A stretch of DNA of 64,000 nt, from positions 98,117 through 162,116 of the forward strand of contig NZ_KZ559479.1 of assembly GCF_002850745.1 (NCBI RefSeq), in the 5' to 3' direction. The DNA comes from Nonomuraea indica. Its GTDB lineage: Bacteria > Actinomycetota > Actinomycetes > Streptosporangiales > Streptosporangiaceae. Shown in pieces: positions 48,497-57,481 of the stretch. How positions within the stretch are numbered: the stretch's first letter is position 1; each line of letters starts with the position of its first letter. The position numbers and the translations under genes were made by a program. The notes beneath the pieces are model-generated. The model had not been told where the DNA came from. It saw nothing but the letters and a program-made list of their open reading frames with translations, and did no database searches.

Positions 48497-48580
48497 GCAC
48501 CGCCGCCCATCTGAGCACCGCCGCCCACCTGGCACCGCTGCCGCCCTGAGCACCGCTGCCGCCCTGAGCACCGCCGCGCC
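48491..48580. repeat. 18-bp tandem array at the FxsT-like stop codon
   Basis: ATCTGAGCACCGCCGCCC occurs twice exactly (48491-48508, 48509-48526), followed by 20-bp, 18-bp and degenerate units. The TGA stop (48494-48496) is in the first unit and recurs in most others. Confidence 0.88.
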
Positions 48581-48628
48581 TGACAGCGCCACCGCCCCGA
48601 CCTGACACCGTGGTCGCTCTCGGTGCCG

Positions 48629-49879
48629 CTACGCCGGAGGGCGGGTGGCGGCGCCGTAGTCGCGCCGGTGCCGGTCGGCGGCCCGGCGGGCGAGCTCGAC
48701 GGCCCGCGGCGGGACGTGTTCGTCCCTGAGGGCGAGCAGCGTGCGCGTCATGCCGTCGAGGAACCTGCGGCCGGTCGGGGTGAGGGCGGAGCTGTCGTGG
48801 ATCACCTGCGCGGTGCCGGCCGCGGCCTCGCGCCACCGGGCGAACTCGGCGTGCGCGTCGTCGCCGCCGTCCACGTGCCGCTGCCGCCGCCAGAACTCCG
48901 CGACGCCGAGGTGCGCGTACGTCCCGTGCAGGAGCCCGGTGATGGGCCGTGGGTCGTGCCGCCACGGCGCGTAGTAGCGGATCCGAGGATCTCCCGCGAC
49001 CAGGTCGACGAGATAGAGCAGCGTGGTCAGCTTGGCGTGCTGCACCTCGTGCGCGAGCGTCGCGGCCAGCGCGGTGGCGCCGCGCGGCCGGGCGAGCGCC
49101 ACGCAGCCGAACGTGGTGCGCGAGGTGCCGCTGGCCGCCCACACCGTGCCCGACAGGGGGACGACCACCGAGATCATCGAACTGATCTCGGCGGCCGTGG
49201 CCGGGTGGTGGTCGCGCAGGATCCGCCACGCCTCCTGGAAGAGCTCCCGCCACCGTGCGACCTCGGCCTCGGACAGCCGCGGCGCCAGATGGCCGATGGC
49301 GGGGAACCGGTGCGGGTCGAGGTCGTCGAGCGTGATGCGCAGGTCGCCGTGCGGGTGCTCGGCGATGATCGTGCGCAGCCCCTGCCAGCCCGCCCCGCCG
49401 GCCTCGGCCCGTGACGCCGGAGTGACGAAGGAGGCCGCGGGCGGGACGACCCGGACCAGGCAGTCTCCGGGGCCGACCGAGGCGCGGCCGAGCGAGGGCA
49501 GCATGACGCCGCCCCCGCGCCCGGACAGCGAGACCTCGAAGCGCAGGCCCGCCCGTAACGCCGCGGCGGCGGCCAGGGCGCCCATCTGGGCCGGGTGCCC
49601 GCCGCCGGTCCGAAGGCCGCGCAGGGCGGACAGCGCCCACGCCCCCACGGCCGGATAGCGCAGCAGCGGGTCGACCCGCTCCGGCGCGGCGTCGTGCATG
49701 CGGGCCAGCGCGTCGAAGGCGTCACGGACCGCACCGGACCCCGCGCCGTCGGCCACGGCCCGCAGGAGCACCAGGTGGCGGTCACGGGCGGCGGCGGCCA
49801 GGAAGCGGCCCGCCGCGGAACCACCCCGTCCGCTCGCCAGGGCCTCGAACATGTGGTGCGGAATCACCAGACGATTCAC
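48629..49879 (-). CDS. HExxH-motif peptide hydroxylase (aKG-HExxH type)
   Basis: A 416-residue protein of the HEXXH family tied to Fxs-type RiPP loci. VNRLVIPHHMFEALASGRGG opens it; the motif HEVQH is at 277-281 in AATLAHEVQHAKLTTLLYLV, and YYAPWRHDPRPITGLLHGTY follows, as in this family. Members are 2-oxoglutarate-dependent peptide beta-hydroxylases, not proteases. The GTG at 49879 is chosen because GAGGG sits 7 bp upstream; a GTG at 49885 has only 1-bp spacing. It converges with the FxsT-like gene. Its substrate would be the peptide at 45661, or one elsewhere. Confidence 0.85.
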   Translation of the reverse strand: MNRLVIPHHMFEALASGRGGSAAGRFLAAAARDRHLVLLRAVADGAGSGAVRDAFDALARMHDAAPERVDPLLRYPAVGAWALSALRGLRTGGGHPAQMGALAAAAALRAGLRFEVSLSGRGGGVMLPSLGRASVGPGDCLVRVVPPAASFVTPASRAEAGGAGWQGLRTIIAEHPHGDLRITLDDLDPHRFPAIGHLAPRLSEAEVARWRELFQEAWRILRDHHPATAAEISSMISVVVPLSGTVWAASGTSRTTFGCVALARPRGATALAATLAHEVQHAKLTTLLYLVDLVAGDPRIRYYAPWRHDPRPITGLLHGTYAHLGVAEFWRRQRHVDGGDDAHAEFARWREAAAGTAQVIHDSSALTPTGRRFLDGMTRTLLALRDEHVPPRAVELARRAADRHRRDYGAATRPPA

Positions 49880-50079
49880 CGGCACGCCCTCGCTTGATCG
49901 AACAAGCCATGGACGATTATGCCCCGCCCGCCCGCGATCACTCGTGGGGCCCGGACGCCGGACCGAAGGTCCGCCGCCGTGAGAGGGAGAGGGCTTCCGC
50001 TGGACGGATCGCCGGGCGGGCGGCGCTGACTGTGCCATTCGTCCAGCCGCAGGCTTCGTGTCAGAGAAGGCGCAGAATC

Positions 50080-50427
50080 ATGGGGAGTGTGAACGTTCTG
50101 AACGACCGCAGATTCGTGATGGTGAGCTCGACGGCGAGCGAGGTGGACCCGGAGGCGCCCACCGAGTTCAGGTACTGGGAGTCCGACGGGGTGGTGTGGG
50201 GCAGCTACACCGGCGACACCGTCACGGTAGGCCAGTTCGTCGGCACCAGGGACGGCGACTCGATCTCGATCACGTACGTGCACGCGCTGAAGAGCGGGGG
50301 CCGCGCGGTGGGGCAGAGCAGCAGCCGGATCGAGACCGAGCCGGACGGGCGGCTGCGCCTGGTGGAGGAGTTCCAGTTCGACGGCGACGACACCCGCCAC
50401 GTGAGCGTGTGCACCGAGGTCGCCTGA
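50080..50427 (+). CDS. Small beta-barrel-like protein of the so-called N-acetylglutamate synthase family
   Basis: A 115-residue protein rich in predicted strands: FVMVSSTASEVDPEAPTEFR, GVVWGSYTGDTVTVGQFVGT, SSSRIETEPDGRLRLVEEFQ. It resembles a small family often labelled N-acetylglutamate synthase, a label I would not trust because it has no acetyltransferase motif. It may be a lipocalin-like or avidin-like fold. The ATG at 50080 is preceded by AGAAGG. Role unknown. Confidence 0.7.
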   Translation: MGSVNVLNDRRFVMVSSTASEVDPEAPTEFRYWESDGVVWGSYTGDTVTVGQFVGTRDGDSISITYVHALKSGGRAVGQSSSRIETEPDGRLRLVEEFQFDGDDTRHVSVCTEVA

Positions 50428-50507
50428 CTCGCCCGACACCCTTTCCCGCCGTCCCGCTGCCCGTCGCCCTGCCTCGGCCGCCGCTCCGGAGGCGGCCGCC
50501 CGGACGT

Positions 50508-51146
50508 TCAGTCGTCCTTGCGCAGGGCGGCGCGGCCCTCGGCCGCCCCGACGAAACGCATCTTGCCGAGCGGCACATCCCCGCGCTGCTCCTCCTGGAC
50601 GGGCCGGCGCGCAGGGCGGGTCTTGTCGCGGTCGCTGGGCAGCACGTACGGCCGCTTGAGCACCTCGTCCAGGATGAACACCGTCTCCGTCGCCTTCACG
50701 GCGGGGATGTTGGCCAGCCGGTCGGTCACCATGGTGTGCACCTCGGCCACGTCCGCCATCCGCACCTGGATCATCGCGTCGTGCTGGCCGGTGGTGATCG
50801 CGCAGTACTCGACCTCCGGCATCCGGGCCAGCTCGGCCCGGAACTGCCGCCACATCTGCTGCCGCACGGTCACGAAGATCAGCGCGGTGATGCCGAGACC
50901 GGTCCGGACGTGGTCGATCTCGGCGGTGAAACGCTTGATCACGCCGTCGGCGCGCAGCGCCTCGAACCGGGTGTAGGCGTTGGCCCGGGAGATGCCCACC
51001 CGTTCGGCGAGCGAGGAGACCGAGATCCTGCCGTTGTCCCGCAGGACCTCGAGGATCTTCAGATGGGTGGCGTCCAGGTCGAGGCCGATGCCGATCCGTC
51101 CAGACGGACCACCACCACTGCCCCCATGGCTGGAAATATCACTCAT
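50508..51146 (-). CDS. Lrp/AsnC-family regulator
   Basis: A 212-residue Lrp protein. The HTH reads LDATHLKILEVLRDNGRISV, SSLAERVGISRANAYTRFEA; the RAM effector domain includes EVEYCAITTGQHDAMIQVRM. A Gly/Ser-rich leader of 20 residues and a 35-residue basic tail extend it beyond the usual 150 residues. It is divergent from a dipeptide ABC operon and very probably regulates it in response to amino acids. AAGGGG lies before the ATG. Confidence 0.92.
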   Translation of the reverse strand: MSDISSHGGSGGGPSGRIGIGLDLDATHLKILEVLRDNGRISVSSLAERVGISRANAYTRFEALRADGVIKRFTAEIDHVRTGLGITALIFVTVRQQMWRQFRAELARMPEVEYCAITTGQHDAMIQVRMADVAEVHTMVTDRLANIPAVKATETVFILDEVLKRPYVLPSDRDKTRPARRPVQEEQRGDVPLGKMRFVGAAEGRAALRKDD

Positions 51147-51254
51147 CGTTACCCCTTCGCTCGATATATACGTCTCAGTAACTACACAGCGCCTGGACGT
51201 TCTGCCGGACAATCCTCGACATCTTTCGGCTAATCGTCCATCTGGAGGACAACC

Positions 51255-52829
51255 ATGGCGACCCGCTCCCAGACGGCGGCAGTGCTGCTCGCCGGTGCTC
51301 TCGCCCTCGCCGCCTGCGGAAGCGGCGGCGCCCAGGCCCCAGCCGCCCAGAGCGGCGCGAAGACGCTCGTCATCGACACGTCCTTCGACCTCAAGACGGC
51401 CGACCCCGGCCGGACGTACGAGCCGACCGGCCTGATCGTCGGCAAGGCCACCTACGAGACGCTGCTCACCTTCGACGGCGGCGACGTCACCAAGCCCGTG
51501 CCGGCGCTGGCGGAGTCGTACGAGCTGTCGGAGGACGGCAAGGTCGTCACCCTCAAGCTCAAGCAGGGCGCCACGTTCGCCGACGGCTCTCCGGTCACCG
51601 CCGATGACGTGGTGTTCTCCCTGACCCGGGTGCGCGACATGAAGGGTACCCCGTCGTTCCTGCTGGACGGCGTGGAGGTGGCCAAGACCGACGACTCGAC
51701 CGTCACCCTGACCTCGAAGCAGGCCAACCCGGCCCTGCCGTACATCCTGCCGAACCCCGCCCTCGGCATCCTCAACAGCAAGGTCGCCAAGCAGAACGGC
51801 GCCACCGCCGACCCGCAGGACAAGGCCGAGCAGTACCTGAACTCGGCGTCCGCCGGCTCCGGCCCGTACACGATCGAGTCGTTCAACGTCAGCAGCCAGG
51901 TCGTGCTCAAGGCGAACCCGAAGTACTACGGCACCAAGCCCGCCTACGACAAGGTCGTCATCCGCAACGTCGAGGCGGCCACGCAGAAGCTGAACGTCCA
52001 GCGCGGCGACAGCCAGGTGGCGCTCAACCTCTCCGGCGACCAGGTGACCGGCATGCCGGCGAACCTCCAGGTCAAGAAGACCGCGTCGGCCAACGTCATC
52101 TTCCTGTTCGCCAACCAGAACCAGGAGATCAGCAAGACCACGCCGAACGCCAAGTTCGTCGAGGCGGTGCGCAAGGGCGTCGACTACGCGGGCCTGCTGG
52201 AGCTGGCCGGCGAGGGCGCCACGCAGGCGCCGGGCGTCATCCCGTCGCAGATCCTCGGCGCGCTCGGCGCGGACCAGGCGGCCAAGCGCGACCTGGAGGG
52301 CGCCAAGGCCGCCCTGGCCGCCAGCGGCCTGTCGAACCCGACGGTCAAGCTGGAGTACCCGAGCGAGCTGACGGTCAACGGCCTGTCCTTCCAGCCGCTG
52401 GCCGAGCGCATCCAGGCCAACCTCAAGGAGGTGGGCATCACGGTGGACCTGAACCCCGCGCCGGTCACCACGGCACTGGACAACTACCGCAACGGCAAGG
52501 AGGAGATGGGCCTGTGGTACTGGGGCCCGGACTACCCGGACCCGAGTGACTACCTGGTCTTCCTGCCGGGCAAGACGGTCGGCGAGCGGGCCGGGTGGAA
52601 GGCCGGCTCGGACAAGACGGTCGAGGAGTCGGGCGAGAAGGCGGCGGCGGCCGTGGGCGACGACCTGCGCAAGCAGGCCTACGCCGACATGCAGGCCAAG
52701 CTCAACGCCTCCGGCCCGTTCATCCCGCTCATCCAGCCCAGCCAGAACATCGTCACGGCCGCCTCGGTGACGGGCCTCGAGTACCACCCGGTGTGGACCG
52801 TGGACGTCGCCGACCTCGGCGCCAAGTAG
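51255..52829 (+). CDS. Dipeptide/oligopeptide ABC transporter substrate-binding lipoprotein
   Basis: A 524-residue SBP_bac_5 lipoprotein. The signal peptide ends LALAAC, so Cys21 would be lipidated. The mature protein shows GLIVGKATYETLLTFDGGDV, LAESYELSEDGKVVTLKLKQ and the peptide-binding loop WYWGPDYPDPSDYLVFLPG. GGAGGAC precedes the ATG. It is the first gene of a six-gene operon (SBP, two permeases, two ATPases, M24 protein). Confidence 0.95.
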   Translation: MATRSQTAAVLLAGALALAACGSGGAQAPAAQSGAKTLVIDTSFDLKTADPGRTYEPTGLIVGKATYETLLTFDGGDVTKPVPALAESYELSEDGKVVTLKLKQGATFADGSPVTADDVVFSLTRVRDMKGTPSFLLDGVEVAKTDDSTVTLTSKQANPALPYILPNPALGILNSKVAKQNGATADPQDKAEQYLNSASAGSGPYTIESFNVSSQVVLKANPKYYGTKPAYDKVVIRNVEAATQKLNVQRGDSQVALNLSGDQVTGMPANLQVKKTASANVIFLFANQNQEISKTTPNAKFVEAVRKGVDYAGLLELAGEGATQAPGVIPSQILGALGADQAAKRDLEGAKAALAASGLSNPTVKLEYPSELTVNGLSFQPLAERIQANLKEVGITVDLNPAPVTTALDNYRNGKEEMGLWYWGPDYPDPSDYLVFLPGKTVGERAGWKAGSDKTVEESGEKAAAAVGDDLRKQAYADMQAKLNASGPFIPLIQPSQNIVTAASVTGLEYHPVWTVDVADLGAK

Positions 52830-52841
52830 GGCCCGCGCACC

Positions 52842-53939
52842 GTGTCCAACACCGCCTCGGGCAAGACCCCCCTGCCGGGACGCGGGCCGGAGCAGGCCCG
52901 CGCCCGGCGGCGGGGCGCGCACCCGCTCGCCCGGTTCCTCGTCCGCCGGCTCCTCACCGCCGTCCTGCTCGCGTGGGGCATCACGCTGGTGACGTTCGTG
53001 CTGACGAACCTGGTGCCGGGCGACCCGGTGGCCGCCAACCTCGGCCAGCGGGCCCTCGGCGACCCGGCCATCGTCGCCCAGTGGCGGGCCGAGCACGGCC
53101 TGGACAAGCCGCTGTGGGAGCAGTACGCGCTGCACCTGCAGGGCCTGCTGCAGGGCGACTTCGGCACCAGCCAGCAGAGCCACCGGCCGGTCGCCCAGGA
53201 TCTGGCCGAGTTCGTGCCCGCGACCCTGGAACTGGCCGGCGCGGCCATCCTCGTGTCCCTGGTGCTGGGCGTCGGGTTCGGGGTGCTGGCGGCGCTGCGC
53301 CGCGACCGGCTGTCCGACCACCTGCTGCGGGTGCTGAGCCTCGTCGGCATCTCGGTGCCGACCTTCTGGCTGGCGCTGGTGGCGTTCTACGTCTTCTTCT
53401 ACCGGCTGCAGATCACCCCGGGCAGCGGCCGGGTGGACCCGGCCCTCGGCGGCGCGCCGCCGGTGACCGGGCTGCAGACGATCGACGCGCTGCTGGCCGG
53501 CCGGTGGGACATCTTCGCCTCCGCCGCCGGCCATCTCATCACGCCCACGCTGGTGCTCGCCCTCTACACCATCGGCCTGCTGACCAGGTTCACCCGGTCG
53601 GCGGTGCTGGAGGTGCTCGGGCAGGACTACGTCCGCGCGGCCCGCGCCAAGGGGCTGCCGGGCCGGGTGATCCTGTTCCGCTACGTGCTGCGCTCCGCGC
53701 TGGTGCCGATCATCACCGTGGCCGGCCTGGCCTTCGGCAGCCTGCTGTCCGGCACCGTGCTGGTCGAGGCGATCTTCGCCTGGCCGGGCATCGGCCAGTA
53801 CGCCTACAAGAGCGCCACCACCCTCGACCTGCCCGCCGTCATGGGCGTCGGCCTCGTCGTGGGCGTCGTGTACCTGGTCATCAACCTGATCGTGGACGTG
53901 CTGTACGGCGTCATCGATCCCCGAGTGAGGCTGCAGTGA
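52842..53939 (+). CDS. Dipeptide ABC transporter permease (DppB-type)
   Basis: A 365-residue permease: FLVRRLLTAVLLAWGITLVT, TNLVPGDPVAANLG, and the EAA-type loop YVRAARAKGLPGRVILFRYV. The extra length over typical DppB (about 340) is the basic N-terminal tail. It starts at GTG 52842, and its stop overlaps the start of the next permease (GTGA). Confidence 0.95.
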   Translation: MSNTASGKTPLPGRGPEQARARRRGAHPLARFLVRRLLTAVLLAWGITLVTFVLTNLVPGDPVAANLGQRALGDPAIVAQWRAEHGLDKPLWEQYALHLQGLLQGDFGTSQQSHRPVAQDLAEFVPATLELAGAAILVSLVLGVGFGVLAALRRDRLSDHLLRVLSLVGISVPTFWLALVAFYVFFYRLQITPGSGRVDPALGGAPPVTGLQTIDALLAGRWDIFASAAGHLITPTLVLALYTIGLLTRFTRSAVLEVLGQDYVRAARAKGLPGRVILFRYVLRSALVPIITVAGLAFGSLLSGTVLVEAIFAWPGIGQYAYKSATTLDLPAVMGVGLVVGVVYLVINLIVDVLYGVIDPRVRLQ

Positions 53940-54811
53940 AACGGGACCCCCTGAGCCGCAAGGGGCTGACGCGGCGGCTGCCCGAAGCCTGGCGGAGGCC
54001 GTTGGCCCTCGCCGGCGGCGCGGTCGCGCTCGCCTGGCTCGTCATCGCCCTGGCGGCGCCGGTGCTGGCCCCGTACGACCCGCTCGCCCAGGAGCTGCCG
54101 CGCCTGGCCGCGCCGGGTCCCGGGCACTGGTTCGGCACCGACCAGCTCGGCCGCGACATCCTGAGCAGGGTCATCCACGGCGCGCGGGTCACGATCCCGC
54201 TGACGATGCTGCTGGTGGCGCTGTCGGTGCTGCTCGGCGGCCTGCTGGGCGCCTGCGCCGGCTACTTCGGCCGGTGGGCCGACGAGACCATCATGCGGGT
54301 GGCCGACCTCGTGTTCGCCTTCCCCACGGTGATCCTGGCCATGGTGGTCGCGGCGGCGCTCGGCGCCAGCCTCACCAACGCGGTGCTGGCCGTGCTGGTG
54401 GTGGCCTGGCCCGCCTACGCCCGCGTCACCCGGGGGCTGGTGCTCGGGGTGCGGGAGCGGGAGTTCGTGCTGAGCGGGCGGCTGCTGGGCTTCTCGGCCT
54501 GGCGGTCCCTGCGCGTGGACGTGCTGCCGAACGTGACCGGCCCGGTGCTGGTGCTGGCGACGCTGGACATCGGCACGGCGCTGCTGCTGCTGTCGGGCCT
54601 GTCGTTCCTCGGCCTGGGCGCCAAGCCGCCGTCCCCCGAGTGGGGCGCGATGGTGGCAGGCGGCGTCGAGGTGTTCGACAGCTGGTGGGTGGCGACCTTC
54701 CCGGGCCTGGCGATCCTCACCGTGGTGCTGGCGTTCAACTTCCTCGGCGACACCCTGCGCGACGCCCTGGACCCCCGGACGGCCCGGGCCATCAAGGAGC
54801 GTGCGCTGTGA
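53936..54811 (+). CDS. Dipeptide ABC transporter permease (DppC-type)
   Basis: A 291-residue permease with PVLAPYDPLAQELPRLAAPG near the first helix, HWFGTDQLGRDILSRVIHGA, and the EAA-like loop REFVLSGRLLGFSAWRSLRV. It pairs with the preceding DppB-type protein. It starts at GTG 53936 in an overlap, and its own stop overlaps the next start. Confidence 0.95.
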   Translation: MKRDPLSRKGLTRRLPEAWRRPLALAGGAVALAWLVIALAAPVLAPYDPLAQELPRLAAPGPGHWFGTDQLGRDILSRVIHGARVTIPLTMLLVALSVLLGGLLGACAGYFGRWADETIMRVADLVFAFPTVILAMVVAAALGASLTNAVLAVLVVAWPAYARVTRGLVLGVREREFVLSGRLLGFSAWRSLRVDVLPNVTGPVLVLATLDIGTALLLLSGLSFLGLGAKPPSPEWGAMVAGGVEVFDSWWVATFPGLAILTVVLAFNFLGDTLRDALDPRTARAIKERAL

Positions 54812-55605
54812 CACTCGAGATCACCGGCCTGAAGGTGTCGCTCGGCGGCCGGGACATCCTGCGCGGCGTGGACCTGCACCTGGAGAAGGGCCGGGTGCAC
54901 GGCCTGGCCGGCGAGAGCGGATCGGGCAAGACGATGACCGGGCTGGCCGTGCTCGGCCTGCTGCCGCACGGCGCGCGGGCCACCGGCCGGATCGACCTCG
55001 GCGGGCGCGACCTGCTCACGCTGCCGCCCCGGGAGCTCAACAAGGTGCGCGGCGGCCAGGTGGCCATGGTCTTCCAGGACCCGGCGACCAGCCTGCACCC
55101 GATGCTGTCGGTCGGCAGGCAGCTCACCGAGCACATGCGCCACCACCTCGGGCTGGGCAGGGCCGAGGCGCGGGCCCGCGCCGTCGAACTGCTCGGCAAG
55201 GTGCGCATCCCCGGGGCGGAGGAGGCGTACGGACGCTTCCCGCACCAGTTCTCCGGCGGGATGCGGCAGCGCATCGCGATCGCCATCGCGCTGGCCTGCT
55301 CGCCCCGGGTGCTCATCGCCGACGAGCCGACGACGGCGTTGGACGTGACCGTGCAGGCGGGCGTGCTGCGGCTGCTGCGCGGCCTGTGCGACGAGCTGGG
55401 CCTGGCCGTCCTGCTCGTCACGCACGACCTGGGCGTCATGTCGGCCATCGCCGACGAGGTGAGCGTCATGAAAGACGGCCTGGTCGTGGAGACCGGCCCG
55501 CGGGGCCAGGTGCTGCGCGAGCCCGCGCACGCCTACACCCGCTCGCTGCTGGACGCACTGCCCGGGGAGCCAGGCGGCCCCGCGGAGCCGGGAGGGAAGG
55601 CATGA
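54808..55605 (+). CDS. Dipeptide ABC transporter ATPase (DppD-type)
   Basis: A 265-residue ATPase. Walker A GESGSGKT, signature FSGGMRQRIAIAIALA and Walker B VLIADEPTTALDVTVQ, with switch His in VTHDLG. It lacks the C-terminal Cys-rich oligopeptide-binding end that its partner carries. Start is the GTG overlapping the preceding stop; its stop overlaps the next ATG. Confidence 0.95.
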   Translation: MTLEITGLKVSLGGRDILRGVDLHLEKGRVHGLAGESGSGKTMTGLAVLGLLPHGARATGRIDLGGRDLLTLPPRELNKVRGGQVAMVFQDPATSLHPMLSVGRQLTEHMRHHLGLGRAEARARAVELLGKVRIPGAEEAYGRFPHQFSGGMRQRIAIAIALACSPRVLIADEPTTALDVTVQAGVLRLLRGLCDELGLAVLLVTHDLGVMSAIADEVSVMKDGLVVETGPRGQVLREPAHAYTRSLLDALPGEPGGPAEPGGKA

Positions 55606-56507
55606 CGCTGCAGATCGAGGACCTGGTCGTCGAGCACCGGTCCCCGGGCCGCCCGGTCGTCAGGGCCGTGGCGGGGGCGAGCCTCACCGTCAGCCCGGGC
55701 GAGGTCGTCGGCCTGGTCGGCGAGTCGGGGTGCGGCAAGTCCACGCTGGCCCGCGCCGTCTGCGGGCTGAACCCGGTCACCGGCGGCTCCATCACCTTCG
55801 AGGGGCGGCCGGTCACCCCGCTCGGGTTGCGCCGCCGGACGCTCACCGCCGTCCAGATGGTGTTCCAGGACCCGTACGCGTCGCTGAACCCGCGCCGCCG
55901 CGTCGGCGACCAGATCGCCGACGGGCTGCGCACCGCGGGCGACCGCGCCACGACGCCCGCTGACCTGCTGGAACGGGTGGGCCTGCCGCGGGAGTTCGCG
56001 GCGCGGCACCCGCACGAGTTCTCCGGCGGGCAGCGGCAGCGGATCGCCATCGCGCGGGCGCTGGCGGCCCGGCCGCGGATGCTGATCGGTGACGAGCCGA
56101 TCTCGGCGCTGGACGCCTCCGCCCAGGCGCAGGTCGCCACCCTGATGCGGGACCTGGCGGTGGACTCGGGCGCGGGCCTGCTGTTCATCAGCCACGACCT
56201 GTCGGTGGTGCGGCTGATCGCCGACCGGATCGCCGTCATGTACCTCGGCCGGATCGTCGAGGTGGGGAACACGGCCGAGGTGTGGGCCGACCCGCGCCAC
56301 CCGTACACGCGGGCGCTGCTCCAGGCGATCCCCCGGCCCGACGGGATGGGGGTGCTGCCGGCCGAGCTGCCCGGCGACGTGCCGGACCCGGCGAACCCGC
56401 CGGCCGGCTGCCGCTTCCATCCGCGCTGCCCGCTCGCCATGGACGTCTGCCGGGAGAAGGAGCCCGCCCCCGGGCCCGTCGCCTGCTGGCTGCACGAGCC
56501 GGCGTGA
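55602..56507 (+). CDS. Dipeptide ABC transporter ATPase (DppF-type)
   Basis: A 301-residue ATPase. Walker A GESGCGKS, signature FSGGQRQRIAIARALA, Walker B MLIGDEPISALD, and the C-terminal oligo_HPY domain with GCRFHPRCPLAMDVCREKEP. It would form a heterodimer with the preceding ATPase. The stop overlaps the start of the M24 gene, so the latter belongs to the operon. Confidence 0.95.
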   Translation: MTLQIEDLVVEHRSPGRPVVRAVAGASLTVSPGEVVGLVGESGCGKSTLARAVCGLNPVTGGSITFEGRPVTPLGLRRRTLTAVQMVFQDPYASLNPRRRVGDQIADGLRTAGDRATTPADLLERVGLPREFAARHPHEFSGGQRQRIAIARALAARPRMLIGDEPISALDASAQAQVATLMRDLAVDSGAGLLFISHDLSVVRLIADRIAVMYLGRIVEVGNTAEVWADPRHPYTRALLQAIPRPDGMGVLPAELPGDVPDPANPPAGCRFHPRCPLAMDVCREKEPAPGPVACWLHEPA

Positions 56508-57481
56508 CCCTCGACAGCAGGCTGGCGGCCGTCCGGGCGGCCATGGCCGCCTCCGACATCGACGCGCTGGTGCTGCGCCCGTCGCCGGATTTCCGCTTCC
56601 TCGGCGGCACGGGCGACGCCTTCCTCGTCGTCACGGCCGACACCCTGACCGGGACGGCCGTCCCGGCGCGGGTCGTCCCGGCGCGGGCCCGGCGCGTGGG
56701 CGTGGACCCGGAGATGCGCGTCCGCGAGCTGTTCGGGCTGTCGATCGAGGCGGAGCTGGTGCCCGCCGCGGCCGTGCTGGCGCCGTTGCGGCTGCGCAAG
56801 GAGCCGGAGGAGGTCGAGGCGGTCGGGCGGGCCGCCGCGGCGGCCGAGGCGGTGCTCGGGCAGGTGCGGGAGTTCTCCTGGTTCGGCGTGACCGAGCGGG
56901 CGATGGCGGCCAGGCTGCGCGTGCTGCTGCTGGAGTCCGGCTGCGAGGCGGTGCTGTCGCTGCGGGTGGCCGCGGGCGAGCACACCGCCCGGCCCGCGCA
57001 CCGGCCGGGCGAGCGCGTGATCAATCCCGGTGACGCGCTGCTGGTGTCGGTCTGCGGCCGGTGGGACGGCTACTGCGCGGAGGTGGCGCGGGTGTTCGCC
57101 GTCGCCGAGCCGCCGGAGGACTTCGAGGCCATGTACTCGGTGGTGCTGGCCGCGCACGCCGCTGCCCTGAGCTCGATGCGGGAGGGGGCCTCGGCCGCGG
57201 GCGTGGCGGCGGCGGTGCGCGGCGTGATCGACGGCAGCGGTTACGGCCGGTTCGCCGCCACCGGCGCCGGAAGGGGCGTGGGCCTCGGTCACGACGAGGG
57301 GCCGCGGTTGCGGCCGGGGGAGGACACGGTGCTGGGCGCCGGGATGACGCTCTGCGTGGAGCCGGCCATCTACGTGCCCGACCTGTTCGGCGCGCGGGTG
57401 GCCGACGTGGTCGCCTGCACCGACGCGGGCCCGGAGGTGCTGACCGGGGGCCCGCCCCCGCTGCACGTCCTGGACCGCTGA
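56504..57481 (+). CDS. M24 (Xaa-Pro peptidase-like) protein with altered metal site
   Basis: A 325-residue pita-bread-fold protein, with a creatinase-type N-domain (ALVLRPSPDFRFLGGTGDAF) and the M24 core. Of the five metal ligands only the His in GLGHDEGP and the Glu in LCVEPAIY are standard. The first Asp position reads LVSVCG (Ser182), the second CAEVAR (Glu193), and the last Glu position RVADVV (Ala). It may therefore be a non-metal enzyme of the creatinase kind, or an inactive homologue. It is coupled to the dipeptide transporter by a GTGA overlap, so a peptide-related role is likely. Confidence 0.85.
   Translation: MTLDSRLAAVRAAMAASDIDALVLRPSPDFRFLGGTGDAFLVVTADTLTGTAVPARVVPARARRVGVDPEMRVRELFGLSIEAELVPAAAVLAPLRLRKEPEEVEAVGRAAAAAEAVLGQVREFSWFGVTERAMAARLRVLLLESGCEAVLSLRVAAGEHTARPAHRPGERVINPGDALLVSVCGRWDGYCAEVARVFAVAEPPEDFEAMYSVVLAAHAAALSSMREGASAAGVAAAVRGVIDGSGYGRFAATGAGRGVGLGHDEGPRLRPGEDTVLGAGMTLCVEPAIYVPDLFGARVADVVACTDAGPEVLTGGPPPLHVLDR

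Noticed and set aside
43752..49879. Radical SAM (FxsB) gene within the Fxs-like block
   Set aside because: I looked for a CxxxCxxC SAM motif in all frames of this block and saw none in a plausible coding frame.
48629..49879. HExxH protein as a zinc metalloprotease
   Set aside because: Its motif context and the Fxs neighbourhood match the 2-oxoglutarate-dependent peptide hydroxylase family, not a secreted or membrane protease; there is no signal peptide.
50080..50427. N-acetylglutamate synthase function
   Set aside because: No acetyl-CoA binding motif; the label comes from a family name without support in the sequence.
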